A stretch of 58,164 bases of DNA from Syntrophaceae bacterium UBA2188 (GTDB taxonomy: Bacteria; Desulfobacterota; BSN033; UBA1163): positions 1 through 58,164 of the forward strand of contig DCVM01000174.1 of NCBI GenBank assembly GCA_002327985.1. The letters are read 5' to 3'. Shown here one piece after another: positions 1 to 7,682 of the stretch (its first letter is position 1; the number at the start of each line of letters is the position of its first letter). Made by a program: the position numbers and the translations under genes. Under the pieces are notes generated by a model. That model searched no databases and was not told where the DNA came from. It saw only the letters and a list, made by a program, of their open reading frames with translations.

Positions 1-83
1 TAAAACTTTTGACAATATCTCTAATTATTCCTTTTCGAGCTCTGAAATTCGGCTAACTATGGACCTTTATTCTCTCCGTAGTT

Positions 84-130
84 CAAATCTCGTGGGTTGA
101 CCGGGAGTCAACCTGTGGTAGAGATTGACC
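84..130. repeat. Imperfect palindrome downstream of the DUF5320 gene
   Basis: The core is a perfect 7-bp stem (95-101 with 107-113) around the loop CGGGA, and weaker pairing extends outward (AAATCTC with GAGATT). It lies just past the stop codon of the minus-strand gene at 163. There is no T-tract on the minus strand, so it is not a textbook terminator. It may be an mRNA 3'-end structure or a relic of the palindromic repeats seen elsewhere in the window. Confidence 0.35.
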
Positions 131-162
131 CCCTTTTTCCGTCGCAATTTCCCCATTCATTA

Positions 163-426
163 CTACCACCAACGACGGAAACCCCTGCCACCACCAAAGA
201 CCCTGCCACGGCCACCACCCCATGGAAGCCCGCCACGGCCTGCCCCAAAGACAGGACCATAAAATGGCTGACCATAGAATGGGTACATACTGGTAGGTGG
301 ATAATAGGGTGTTTGGAAGCCATAGCCGTATGGTCTATAGCCCCCGTATGGCATAGCACAGAAACCTCTTCCTCCACCTGTCATCGGACCTTGACCCATT
401 GGTCCTGTTCCATCAAATCCTGGCAT
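163..426 (-). CDS. DUF5320-type small Gly/Tyr/Phe-rich protein
   Basis: An 87-residue protein that opens with MPGFDGTGPMGQGPMTGGGR, the hallmark N-terminus of DUF5320 proteins. The rest is Gly, Tyr, Phe and Pro rich. The C-terminal coiled-coil segment usual in this family is missing here. The start at 426 is chosen over a longer frame because AGGAGG sits just upstream of it and the family N-terminus begins there. Its biochemical role is unknown. As I recall, such genes commonly sit beside NifX/NifB-type iron-molybdenum-cluster protein genes and sigma-54 activators, and that is the arrangement here, so a role in metal-cluster or redox handling is a reasonable inference only. Confidence 0.75.
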   Translation of the reverse strand: MPGFDGTGPMGQGPMTGGGRGFCAMPYGGYRPYGYGFQTPYYPPTSMYPFYGQPFYGPVFGAGRGGLPWGGGRGRVFGGGRGFRRWW

Positions 427-469
427 GACAAACACCTCCTTTCGAATAAAAGTCATTAGTCCAAAGGTT

Positions 470-597
470 AGGGTTAAGATGCCGGTTTCGTTATAAGGCT
501 ACGGTTACGTAGTTAGGGCTTAAAATCCTTTAGCCGGAACCCTATGACGAGATACGATACGGGCCTCCTAACCTTCGCCAAAAGACGATTCCTATGA
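470..597. repeat. Degenerate copy of the long-palindrome intergenic family
   Basis: This stretch begins with a motif of the form AGGGTTAAGATGCCGGTTTC, which recurs in variant form at about 17.03 kb and 20.78 kb. Related inverted sequence (GGGCCTCCTAACCTT) lies near 570-585. It holds an internal CTACGGTTACGTAG palindrome. No gene is seen in 427-597. It is read as a member of the dispersed intergenic palindrome family described in the findings. Confidence 0.4.
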
Positions 598-678
598 CTA
601 TTTCTTCAACTCTTCGATCCTTTTCTCAATCTGACTTAGCTCTCCCCGAAGGAAATTGGCTTCCTCTTCTTTCCCCAT
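598..678 (-). other. Out-of-frame coiled-coil tail overlapping the NifX-like gene
   Basis: In a different frame from the NifX-like gene, this reads a 26-residue charged helix starting MGKEEEANFLRGELSQIEKR and ending in a stop at 598. It is the kind of C-terminal coiled coil normally found at the end of DUF5320 proteins. The same frame stays open a little upstream (EEYFDPVFTV) to a stop near 715. Either a frameshift has separated this tail from the gene that begins at 1003, or it is the remnant of another DUF5320 gene. It has no good ribosome binding site of its own. Confidence 0.35.
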
Positions 679-1003
679 TACAGTAAAAACCGGATCGAAG
701 TACTCCTCTTATGAAGAGATTCAGAACTTCCCCGGCTTCACCTGCCACATTGTGGATCACATCAATTCCCCTTTTTTCCAGTTGATCGATACAGAAACAT
801 TCAATCCCACCGCAAATGATCTTATCCACCCCTTTGGAGGTCAGTTGATCCAGCCTCTGTTGGAGGGTGAAGCTTTCCATCGACCAGTTCTCCTGGTTCA
901 CCACTTCTCGATCGTTCAATTCGATGACCCATATTTCCGGACAGACGTCAAACCGAGGTGAAATACGATCTTTAAATAGAGGTATGGCAACTTTCATGTT
1001 CAT
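626..1003 (-). CDS. NifX/NafY-family dinitrogenase cofactor-binding-like protein
   Basis: A 125-residue protein. Residues 3-100 show the NifX/NifB-C fold pattern: a start like MKVAIPLFKDRISPRFDVCP, an internal GVDKIICGGIECFC and a GEAGEVLNLF helix. Family members bind iron-sulfur or FeMo-cofactor precursors; the stand-alone versions outside nif operons have no settled role. The last 15 residues look unlike the family and overlap a more plausible coiled-coil frame, so a frameshift near 690-715 is possible. Transcription is probably sigma-54 dependent: a near-consensus promoter ends about 12 bp before the start codon, so the mRNA would be almost leaderless. ATG codons at 1003 and 997 are both usable. 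Confidence 0.7.
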   Translation of the reverse strand: MNMKVAIPLFKDRISPRFDVCPEIWVIELNDREVVNQENWSMESFTLQQRLDQLTSKGVDKIICGGIECFCIDQLEKRGIDVIHNVAGEAGEVLNLFIRGVLRSGFYCNGERRGSQFPSGRAKSD

Positions 1004-1013
1004 AGAATATATA

Positions 1014-1031
1014 GAGCAAGAAAAGTGCCAA
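1014..1031 (-). promoter_or_regulatory. Sigma-54 (-24/-12) promoter of the NifX-like gene
   Basis: On the minus strand the sequence TTGGCACTTTTCTTGCT matches the sigma-54 consensus, with TGGCAC and TTGC at correct spacing. Counting 12 bases past the GC puts the transcription start at about 1004, directly against the start codon at 1003. A sigma-54 activator gene lies immediately upstream (1171-2508). Confidence 0.85.
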
Positions 1032-1124
1032 AAATTGCATGGAAGAATAATTTCAAGATATCAATAAGTTATAATGCGTCTGTTTTTGGAAGGTTAAAAT
1101 GGCAGGTGTTATTATGTTCCTAAT

Positions 1125-1164
1125 ATGAAACATGATTAATGAAACAGTTTCTTATATGAAACAT
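1125..1164 (-). promoter_or_regulatory. Likely enhancer (UAS) array for the sigma-54 activator
   Basis: Three copies of ATGAAACA(T) occur at 1125-1133, 1139-1146 and 1156-1164, with an extra inverted half-site that makes GAAACAGTTTC. They lie roughly 120-160 bp upstream of the predicted sigma-54 start at 1004, the usual distance for activator binding. Assignment to the neighbouring activator is inference. Confidence 0.6.
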
Positions 1165-1170
1165 CCTTTT

Positions 1171-2508
1171 TTATGCGAGCCCATATTTTCTAATCTTCCT
1201 CCAGAGGGTTGTGCGCCCAATTCCCAACTCATTAGCGGTCTTGATCCGATCCCCCCCGTATTTCTTTAATGCCTTCTCTATGACCCCTGCTTCTGCTTGT
1301 TCAAACTGACTTTCCTCTTTGATGGGTAAAGATGAGGTTAGCTCCATTTGGCCTCCTGTCATTTCCTTGGGAAGACAGTCTAAGTCGATTCGGTCTTCCC
1401 CGCAAAGAACAAAAGCATGCTCAATGATGTTTTCAAGCTCCCTCACATTTCCTGGATAGTCATATCTTAAAAGCAATCGTAAAACCTGGTCGGAAACACC
1501 AGAGATTTTCTTTCCCATTTTAGCATTGAACTTCCGCACAAAAGTCTCAATCAATAAAGGAATATCCTCTCTTCTCTTGGAAAGAGAAGGCAGATCAATC
1601 TTAACCACGTTAAGTCGGTAGTAGAGATCATCTCTGAAATTCCCTTCGTTGACCATTTTCGAAAGATCTTTATTCGTAGCTGCAATAATTCGAACGTCTG
1701 TCTTTTTGGGACTGGTCGAGCCCAAAGGTTCGTACTCCTTCTCCTGAAGGACACGAAGCAGTTTCACCTGAAGCGAAGGGGACATATCGCCTACCTCATC
1801 GAGAAAAATCGTACCTCCGTTTGCGAGAGCAAACCTTCCTGGTTTGTCCTTCCTGGCATCCGTGAAAGCTCCCTTTTCATATCCGAATAATTCCGACTCA
1901 AGCAACGTATCCGGAAGGGCCCCACAGTTCACCTTGATAAAAGGCCGATTCTTCCTGTGGCTCACATTGTGAATCGCTTTTGCAAAAAGCTCCTTGCCCG
2001 TTCCGCTCGCTCCCTGGATCAGAACGGTACTGTCACTCCCCGCTATATTCGGAAGGATATTGAATAGGTTATGAATGAAGTGGTTCTTGCTGACAATGTC
2101 TCCGAACGTATATTTTTGGGAGAGTTCCTTCTTGAGTTCCTCAATCGCTGAGAGATCCCTGAATGTCTCAACTCCACCAATCACCTCTCCCTTCTCATCC
2201 CTTAATACAGCGGCGCTGATGCTGATAGGAACTCTCTTTCCATTTCTACTTAGAATGGTGACAGGGAGATTGATGATCTCCTTTTCTGTTTTGAGGACTT
2301 CTTTCAGAGCGCAGCGAGACTGACAGATATCTGCCCTGAAGATTTCATAGCAGTATCGGCCAATGGCCTCTGCGCACAAAAATCCGGTGATTTCTTCAGC
2401 CGCCTTGTTAAAAAAGGTAATTCTACCTTCGCTGTCTGTTGTAAAAACACCATCGGCAACGCTATTAAAAATAATGTTGAAGAATTTCTCAGGTTCCCTC
2501 TTTTCCAT
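1171..2508 (-). CDS. Sigma-54 activator with Cys-containing PAS domain (paralogue 1)
   Basis: A 445-residue NtrC-type activator. Residues 6-120 form a PAS domain carrying a C-x8-C-x3-C motif (C53, C62, C66) that could hold a metal or Fe-S cluster. Residues 140-380 are the AAA+ domain, with Walker A GASGTGKE at 166-173, the sigma-54 contact loop reading GAFTDA (213-218) instead of GAFTGA, and Walker B TIFLDE. A Fis-type helix-turn-helix closes the protein. The start at 2508 is preferred over a longer frame because the paralogue at 4069-5406 begins at the equivalent residue and both genes share an upstream TATGGTATGATT block. It probably binds the sites at 1125-1164 and drives the NifX-like gene. 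Confidence 0.9.
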   Translation of the reverse strand: MEKREPEKFFNIIFNSVADGVFTTDSEGRITFFNKAAEEITGFLCAEAIGRYCYEIFRADICQSRCALKEVLKTEKEIINLPVTILSRNGKRVPISISAAVLRDEKGEVIGGVETFRDLSAIEELKKELSQKYTFGDIVSKNHFIHNLFNILPNIAGSDSTVLIQGASGTGKELFAKAIHNVSHRKNRPFIKVNCGALPDTLLESELFGYEKGAFTDARKDKPGRFALANGGTIFLDEVGDMSPSLQVKLLRVLQEKEYEPLGSTSPKKTDVRIIAATNKDLSKMVNEGNFRDDLYYRLNVVKIDLPSLSKRREDIPLLIETFVRKFNAKMGKKISGVSDQVLRLLLRYDYPGNVRELENIIEHAFVLCGEDRIDLDCLPKEMTGGQMELTSSLPIKEESQFEQAEAGVIEKALKKYGGDRIKTANELGIGRTTLWRKIRKYGLA

Positions 2509-2513
2509 AAATA

Positions 2514-2525
2514 AATCATACCATA
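2514..2525 (-). promoter_or_regulatory. Conserved promoter block of activator paralogue 1
   Basis: The 12-mer TATGGTATGATT is identical in front of both activator paralogues. TATGAT would serve as a -10 hexamer ending six bases before the ATG, giving a leaderless transcript; no Shine-Dalgarno sequence is visible. The -35 position (TTTAAA) is poor here. Confidence 0.45.
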
Positions 2526-2564
2526 GAATGATTTCATTTAAAACCGAATCTAAGCAAATTGGTA

Positions 2565-2592
2565 TTGACAACCAAAACACTTGTGATATTTT
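2565..2592 (+). promoter_or_regulatory. Possible sigma-70 promoter of the M14-type gene
   Basis: TTGACA (2565-2570) is followed after 16 bp by TATTTT (2587-2592), upstream of the plus-strand gene at 2675. The -35 is perfect and the -10 is weak. No sigma-54 site was found here despite the flanking activators. Confidence 0.35.
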
Positions 2593-2674
2593 CAGGTAAG
2601 AAATATCTTTGAAGCAAGGGAGGATGTTAGACTGAGTTCAATTGAGGGCGGACACACCGCATGGAGGATGAACT

Positions 2675-3964
2675 ATGGCAGTATTTGATCACATACCAAT
2701 GGGGGAAGAGGGACTAAAAGAAATCTATCAGTGGCTGGATGATTGGGTGGAAAAAAATAAGAATGTGGCTCGCCAGGAAGTGATTGGCAAGTCTCCCGAA
2801 CATTGGGATATCCCAGCAGTCTTTATTACGAACGAAAACGTCCCAAATGATGATAAGCAGATTGCCGTGATTACATTAGGGAGACACGGCCAAGAGGTGG
2901 GAACTCGTGTTGTGGGGCCTGAGATCATTCGTCACTTGTGCAGTGGCGATGCAGAGGAAATAAGAAAGACACAAATTGTCATCGTTGTTCCCGTAGTGAA
3001 TCCGGAAGGATTTGTTTTGAATAAATTCCAGTCTTCAATGACGAGTCTTACAAAGACCGAACGCTTCGTGTTGGGAAAACTTTTAATGGAATTTCCACCC
3101 GATATGATGATCGATTTTCACAGCCTCGGCAAGTCAGCAGGCTCAAAATATGATCAAGGGGATATGGAAGTCATTATCCCTGCCAATACAACCAGATGGG
3201 CCATGGACGAACAGATTCATGAATATGTCGCACGAGAAATGCGAAAGTCTGCAGAGTCTGCAGGTTGGCCTTATGAAATCCACACGCTTGAGGATTTAGC
3301 GCCTTATTATTTTGGTGATACGAAAATGGGGAATATGCCTTGGTCATCTTTGAAGGAAAAAGTGTTCCTGCTTCATATGCAGGATTTCTATGATCACTAC
3401 CATATACCTGAAGAAGACCGATATACGAATTATACCTGTGGACCCGCTTACCTGAAATGGCACACATTGGTTTTTGGGATGGAAACCAATCATTACGCCT
3501 TGTCCCGGGCTGGTGACATTGCCCTAAGCGGTCTTGTTCCCTGTGCAAGCCTTCTCAAAATGGGAAGCACCCGCTTGCCCTGGGAGAAAGACAAAGGTTA
3601 TCCGGTTAATATTCTGCAAGGCGATTTCCGCATTTCCGTCAGACCCTTGGGTCAGAATGCGAGTGAACGTCGTGCATCACGAATCAGAATTTGGAATGAA
3701 AGGAAGAACTTCAATCTTCCGCAACGTGAGATGATTGATCACGAGACGACGATCGCAAGGGTGCGATATTTTGGTAGGGACCTACCGATGGAATTTGCAC
3801 TTTGCTTGCGAATGAGACAAAAAGACATCAAGAGCGTCACCACGAGAGGGAATGAGGTTCAATTCGAAACATTTAAGGATCCTTGTTCAACTTACGTTTA
3901 TATTCCTACGATTATGGAAAAAGCCGGCGTCATCGAAATCATCATTAAACATCCCTATCCATAG
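2675..3964 (+). CDS. M14-family zinc carboxypeptidase/deacylase-like protein
   Basis: A 429-residue cytoplasmic protein with no signal peptide. It has the M14 zinc site: H and E in GRHGQEVGTR (about residue 70), the NPEG segment in PVVNPEGFVL, a later zinc-binding His in DFHSLG, and a candidate catalytic Glu in GMETNHYAL. The family includes metallocarboxypeptidases and the aspartoacylase/succinylglutamate desuccinylase group, which hydrolyse amide bonds. The substrate cannot be read from sequence. The start has a good GGAGGA site 8 bases upstream. The gene lies convergent or divergent to two sigma-54 activator paralogues, so co-regulation is possible, but no sigma-54 promoter is visible. Confidence 0.7.
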   Translation: MAVFDHIPMGEEGLKEIYQWLDDWVEKNKNVARQEVIGKSPEHWDIPAVFITNENVPNDDKQIAVITLGRHGQEVGTRVVGPEIIRHLCSGDAEEIRKTQIVIVVPVVNPEGFVLNKFQSSMTSLTKTERFVLGKLLMEFPPDMMIDFHSLGKSAGSKYDQGDMEVIIPANTTRWAMDEQIHEYVAREMRKSAESAGWPYEIHTLEDLAPYYFGDTKMGNMPWSSLKEKVFLLHMQDFYDHYHIPEEDRYTNYTCGPAYLKWHTLVFGMETNHYALSRAGDIALSGLVPCASLLKMGSTRLPWEKDKGYPVNILQGDFRISVRPLGQNASERRASRIRIWNERKNFNLPQREMIDHETTIARVRYFGRDLPMEFALCLRMRQKDIKSVTTRGNEVQFETFKDPCSTYVYIPTIMEKAGVIEIIIKHPYP

Positions 3965-4068
3965 TAGGTATCCGTTGTACATTGATATAGTTTCGTAGAG
4001 AAGTTCTTTTAAGCCATTCCCATACCCTTTTTGGACTGCGTGGAAGGTACGATCTGCTATTCGGAAAA

Positions 4069-5406
4069 TCAAAAGAGATCGTATTTCCTCATTTTCCGCC
4101 AAAGAGTGGTGCGGTCAATGCCTAACTCTTGTGCTGTTTCCGCCCGATTGCCCCCATATTTCTTCAATGTTCGTTCGATGATTTCTGCTTCGGCTTTCCT
4201 AAGGAGAGTCCCTTCGTTTAAAGGGAGGGATGGAGGCTTTTCTTCTTGACCTTCAATGAGCTCTTTGGGTAGACAATCTATATCGATCCGGTCGCCTCTG
4301 CATAGGACAAACGCGTGTTCGATGATGTTTTCGAGTTCCCTAATATTTCCGGGATAATCATGCTTCAATAGCAATCGCAAAGCTTCATCGGATATCCCCG
4401 TGATCTGTTTCCCTGTTTTGGCGTTAAACTTCTGAATAAAAGCATCGACCAGCAGGGGAATATCTTCCCTCCTTTTGGAGAGGGGGGGTAATTCAATCTT
4501 CACCACATTGAGTCGATAAAAGAGGTCGTCTCTAAATTTACCCTCATTCATCAGTTTGGAAAGATCTTTATTGGTTGCCGCAATGATTCGGACATCAGTC
4601 TTTCTGGGACTGGTCGATCCTAATGGTTCGTACTCTTTTTCTTGAAGGACACGGAGCAGTTTGACTTGGAGAGAAGGGGACATATCCCCCACCTCGTCGA
4701 GGAAGATTGTCCCACCATTGGCCAGGGCAAATCTTCCCAGTTTATCCTTCTTCGCATCGGTGAATGCCCCTTTAACGTATCCAAAGAGTTCCGATTCGAG
4801 GAGCGTATCTGGAAGAGCGCCACAATTTACCTTTATAAAGGGCTTTGTTTTTCTCTGGCTAAGGTTATGGATGGCATTGGCGAAGAGTTCTTTTCCTGTG
4901 CCACTGGCGCCTTGAATCAAGACTGTACTATCGCTTTCTGCGATGTTGGGAAGAATGTTGAAGATGTCGTGAATCAAGTAATTTTTGCTGATGATATCTC
5001 CGAGTGTATATTTTTCAAAGAGTTCTTTTTTAAGCTCTTCAATGACAGAGAGATCCCTAAAGGTTTCAACTCCTCCAATGATTTGTCCCTGCTCATTCTT
5101 CAATACCGCCGTGCTGATGCTGATAGGAACCTTTTGCCCCCCCTTCTTTAAGATGGTGGCAGGAAGATCAATGATCTCCTTTTTTGTTTTAAGGGTTTCC
5201 TTCAGGGCACACCGGGACTGACAGATATCGGCCCTGAAGACATCAAAGCAGTATCGGCCGACAGCCTCCTTGCTGGAAAACCCGGTGATTTCCTGTCCGG
5301 CTTTATTTATAAAAGTAATCTTGCCGTCATTGTCCGTGGTGAATACCCCATCAGCAATACTGTTGAGAATCACATTGAAAAACCGATCGGGTTCCTTCTT
5401 TTTCAT
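4069..5406 (-). CDS. Sigma-54 activator with Cys-containing PAS domain (paralogue 2)
   Basis: A 445-residue protein, the same length as the activator at 1171-2508 and collinear with it throughout, including the C-x8-C-x3-C motif in the PAS domain, Walker A GASGTGKE, the variant contact loop GAFTDA and the C-terminal Fis-type helix-turn-helix. The two arose by duplication on either side of the M14-type gene. The recognition helices are similar but not identical (GIGRTTLWRK against GIDRTTLWRK), so target sites may overlap. Its own target promoter is not evident: the genes next to it have no clear -24/-12 element. Confidence 0.9.
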   Translation of the reverse strand: MKKKEPDRFFNVILNSIADGVFTTDNDGKITFINKAGQEITGFSSKEAVGRYCFDVFRADICQSRCALKETLKTKKEIIDLPATILKKGGQKVPISISTAVLKNEQGQIIGGVETFRDLSVIEELKKELFEKYTLGDIISKNYLIHDIFNILPNIAESDSTVLIQGASGTGKELFANAIHNLSQRKTKPFIKVNCGALPDTLLESELFGYVKGAFTDAKKDKLGRFALANGGTIFLDEVGDMSPSLQVKLLRVLQEKEYEPLGSTSPRKTDVRIIAATNKDLSKLMNEGKFRDDLFYRLNVVKIELPPLSKRREDIPLLVDAFIQKFNAKTGKQITGISDEALRLLLKHDYPGNIRELENIIEHAFVLCRGDRIDIDCLPKELIEGQEEKPPSLPLNEGTLLRKAEAEIIERTLKKYGGNRAETAQELGIDRTTLWRKMRKYDLF

Positions 5407-5411
5407 AAGCG

Positions 5412-5440
5412 AATCATACCATAAGGTTATGAAAACTCAA
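5412..5440 (-). promoter_or_regulatory. Promoter of activator paralogue 2, probably leaderless
   Basis: On the minus strand TTGAGT (5440-5435), a 16-bp spacer and TATGAT (5418-5413) precede the ATG at 5406 by six bases. The 12-mer TATGGTATGATT is shared with paralogue 1. No Shine-Dalgarno sequence is present, which fits a leaderless mRNA. Confidence 0.5.
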
Positions 5441-5524
5441 ATGGTCTTTAGATATTTTATAATGAGCGACAGCGTATTATTTAGCTTAAAGTGGGGATGG
5501 GGAATTTCCGCTTGAGTAACCTCT

Positions 5525-6055
5525 TCAAGGCAAGGGGAAATAATTTTTAAGCAGATCCCTCAGGGGCTTTTCTTCTCTAAAGACTTCTCCAATCAAGATC
5601 TCACGAATAATTCCCTCGCGATCAATGAGAAAGTTGGTTGGAATAGCGTAAACACCATATCTTTGGGTCATCTTTCCATCTGGATCCAAGGGAACGGGAA
5701 AAGTGACGTCAAGCTGTGCGATGAAGGCCAAGGCCACCTCAGCGCTCTGTTTCACATTGACGGCCAAGACCAAAAAACCTTCATTTTTCAATTTGCGATA
5801 ATATTTATCGATGATGGGCATCTCGTAACGGCAATAAGGACACCAATCCGCCCAGAATCTTAAAAGCACTATTTTCCCCTTGACCTTATCTAAGCTCCAG
5901 TCTTGGCCTTCCAGGTCCTGACAATTAAAATTAATAGCGGTAGCCCCCAATTTGGGAAGAGAGGTTTTCTCGGCTTTATCCTTACAGGCGGAGACCATGA
6001 GGAGGGTGAATATAAAAACTGTGAGGAGCTTCAAAACTTTTGGTTTTTCTGGCAT
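5525..6055 (-). CDS. TlpA-type thioredoxin-like lipoprotein
   Basis: A 176-residue exported protein. A hydrophobic signal ends in a lipobox-like LLMVSAC, followed by a TlpA/ResA thioredoxin fold with the redox motif WCPYC (in FWADWCPYCRYE) and the cis-proline segment AIPTNFLID. It would act in the periplasm as a membrane-anchored thiol-disulfide reductase, for example in cytochrome c maturation. It is the last gene of the catabolic block on this strand but is separated from the gene upstream by a hairpin-bearing gap of 113 bp. Confidence 0.85.
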   Translation of the reverse strand: MPEKPKVLKLLTVFIFTLLMVSACKDKAEKTSLPKLGATAINFNCQDLEGQDWSLDKVKGKIVLLRFWADWCPYCRYEMPIIDKYYRKLKNEGFLVLAVNVKQSAEVALAFIAQLDVTFPVPLDPDGKMTQRYGVYAIPTNFLIDREGIIREILIGEVFREEKPLRDLLKNYFPLP

Positions 6056-6117
6056 TTCTATGGGTCCTATCTTTATCCCTCCCCCTAACCTCCTTTCATC
6101 CTAACCCCCCTTCACCC

Positions 6118-6138
6118 CCCCCCTTAAATTAAGGGGGG
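6118..6138. repeat. Perfect 10-bp inverted repeat
   Basis: CCCCCCTTAA and TTAAGGGGGG are separated by a single A. It lies between the TlpA gene and the propeptide-like gene in a C-rich stretch. A similar C6/G6 hairpin is at 47726-47747. It may end or attenuate minus-strand transcription, but no U-tract follows. Confidence 0.5.
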
Positions 6139-6168
6139 AAAGAGGGGGGAATAGCCATAACTTTAGAC

Positions 6169-6966
6169 TTACCACTTTGGCTTCATATCCTCTAACTTTG
6201 GAGGAACCCAGTCCTCGGGGATGCAGCATCCTAAGGGCTTAAGAAGTTCTTCATGTAAGACTTTTTTTCCGTTTTGGGTATCGATAAACACGGCCCAACC
6301 GCCTACGACGGAGGCTGGATGAAGAGCTTCTTGGGGGAAAAAATTGAAAGCATAGACCCGATAATAATCAATCGAGCTTTTCTTTTTTACCGGATAGACA
6401 AGGATACTTTCAGCCAGTAGGATGCATTTCAGTTTTTTAAAGTCTTTAACCTGTCCCTGGCCGATTCTAAGAGCCTCATCATGGCTTACCTTAGAGGTCA
6501 CCGGCGCTTGAACTTGGGGGTAGAGTAAAGCGCCCAGAGATTTGATGTTTCCTCGGGAATCAATAGAAAATCCCAGAGACGATTCATAAATGATCACACC
6601 ATGAAAGGTCTGCCAGTAACTCACATACCAGGTATCTCCTATTTTTTCAGCCCCCTTGAGCTTCAATTGATCAGGCTCAATTTGAAGTAAGGATTTATAC
6701 TTATTGGCCAGGATGGGCCCTGTATGAGTAATCTCTTCCCTGGATAATTTGGAGAATTTTTTAATTTCTAAGAGATTTGACTCGATTCCCCGGATGATCA
6801 CGGGAGCTTGAGTTAAAGAATGCCTAAGGATGGATAACTTTTGGCCTTTGAAATTAACTGTTTTGTAGTCCGATCCTCCACTTTCTAATTCCGAGCCTAA
6901 TAGAAGGAGTAGAAAGAGGAGAGTCGACAGGATGGATGAAACAATCTGAGGTTTTTTGGAAGTCAT
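6169..6966 (-). CDS. Exported protein resembling a thermolysin/fungalysin propeptide (FTP-like)
   Basis: A 265-residue protein with an N-terminal hydrophobic signal or anchor (about residues 10-25). The segment YWQTFHGVIIYESSLGFSID, followed by a GNIKSLGALLYP strand, resembles the FTP propeptide of M4/M36 metalloproteases (pattern: F-x-x-x-x-x-G-x-x-V-x-x-S). A PepSY-like region follows (SHDEALRIGQ). No HExxH protease domain is present, so it is a propeptide-type protein on its own. The start is the ATG at 6966, 14 bases after livF ends, so it is probably co-transcribed with the importer. The C-terminus has a CC pair (GCCIPEDW). Confidence 0.55.
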   Translation of the reverse strand: MTSKKPQIVSSILSTLLFLLLLLGSELESGGSDYKTVNFKGQKLSILRHSLTQAPVIIRGIESNLLEIKKFSKLSREEITHTGPILANKYKSLLQIEPDQLKLKGAEKIGDTWYVSYWQTFHGVIIYESSLGFSIDSRGNIKSLGALLYPQVQAPVTSKVSHDEALRIGQGQVKDFKKLKCILLAESILVYPVKKKSSIDYYRVYAFNFFPQEALHPASVVGGWAVFIDTQNGKKVLHEELLKPLGCCIPEDWVPPKLEDMKPKW

Positions 6967-6980
6967 TAAGACCAACCAAT

Positions 6981-7682
6981 TTAGACCTTGACACTTAAAT
7001 AACGCTCCTGAATATCAATCGCGCCTTCCAACCCTAAGGGCGTTCCTTCGTAAACAATGGATCCCTTCTCCATAATATAAATCCCTTGGCAGATATTCTT
7101 AATAGTTTTAAGATTCTGCTCCACCAGCAGGATGGTGGTCCCTTTTTCATTAATCGCTTTCACGGTTTCAGCAATCAATTTGACTAATAACGGCATCAAC
7201 CCTTCCATGGGCTCATCCATGAGCATCATCTTGGGCTTGGTGATTAAAGCCCGGCCTACGGCGAGCATCTGTTGTTCTCCTCCGGAAAGGGTACCCGCTT
7301 TCTGGTTGAGCCGTTCTTTCAATCTTGGGAAATATACGAATATCTCTTCAAGGACTCCTTTATCCAATTCTCCCTTGACCACAGGAATCCTCAGGTTTTC
7401 CATGACGGTCAATTTGGGAAAGAGATGCCTGCCTTGAGGCATATAGGCAATACCCATGCGAGGGATTTGATAGGGTGGTAACCCTAACAGGTTGACCTCG
7501 CCAAAATGGACCGATCCACTTCGGTGGGGGACCAAACCCATAATGGATTTGAGGGTAGTCGTCTTCCCGACGCCATTTCTGCCGATCAGGCCAATCAGTC
7601 TTCCTTCATTGACCTCCAGAGAAGTATCATGAAGGACTTTGCACTCCCCATAACTACAATTTAAATTTTTCATCCTAAGCAT
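6981..7682 (-). CDS. livF: Branched-chain amino acid-type ABC transporter ATPase (LivF)
   Basis: A 233-residue ABC ATPase with Walker A GRNGVGKTT, signature LSGGEQQMLA and Walker B MMLMDEPMEG; the GLMPLLVKLI segment after Walker B is characteristic of LivF. It powers the importer with the LivG-type ATPase. The start overlaps the stop of the upstream ATPase gene by 8 bp (ATGCTTAG), so the two are translationally coupled. The substrate is unlikely to be an amino acid given the methyltransferase context; LIV-type systems in related anaerobes also import aromatic and other small carboxylic compounds. Confidence 0.92.
   Translation of the reverse strand: MLRMKNLNCSYGECKVLHDTSLEVNEGRLIGLIGRNGVGKTTTLKSIMGLVPHRSGSVHFGEVNLLGLPPYQIPRMGIAYMPQGRHLFPKLTVMENLRIPVVKGELDKGVLEEIFVYFPRLKERLNQKAGTLSGGEQQMLAVGRALITKPKMMLMDEPMEGLMPLLVKLIAETVKAINEKGTTILLVEQNLKTIKNICQGIYIMEKGSIVYEGTPLGLEGAIDIQERYLSVKV

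Noticed and set aside
60..110. tRNA-like GTTCAAATC motif
   Set aside because: The flanking bases do not form a 5-bp T-stem, and no anticodon or acceptor arm fits around it.
97..459. Plus-strand 120-codon open frame
   Set aside because: It is antisense to the DUF5320-type gene, has no ribosome site, and its composition only mirrors the Gly-rich complement.
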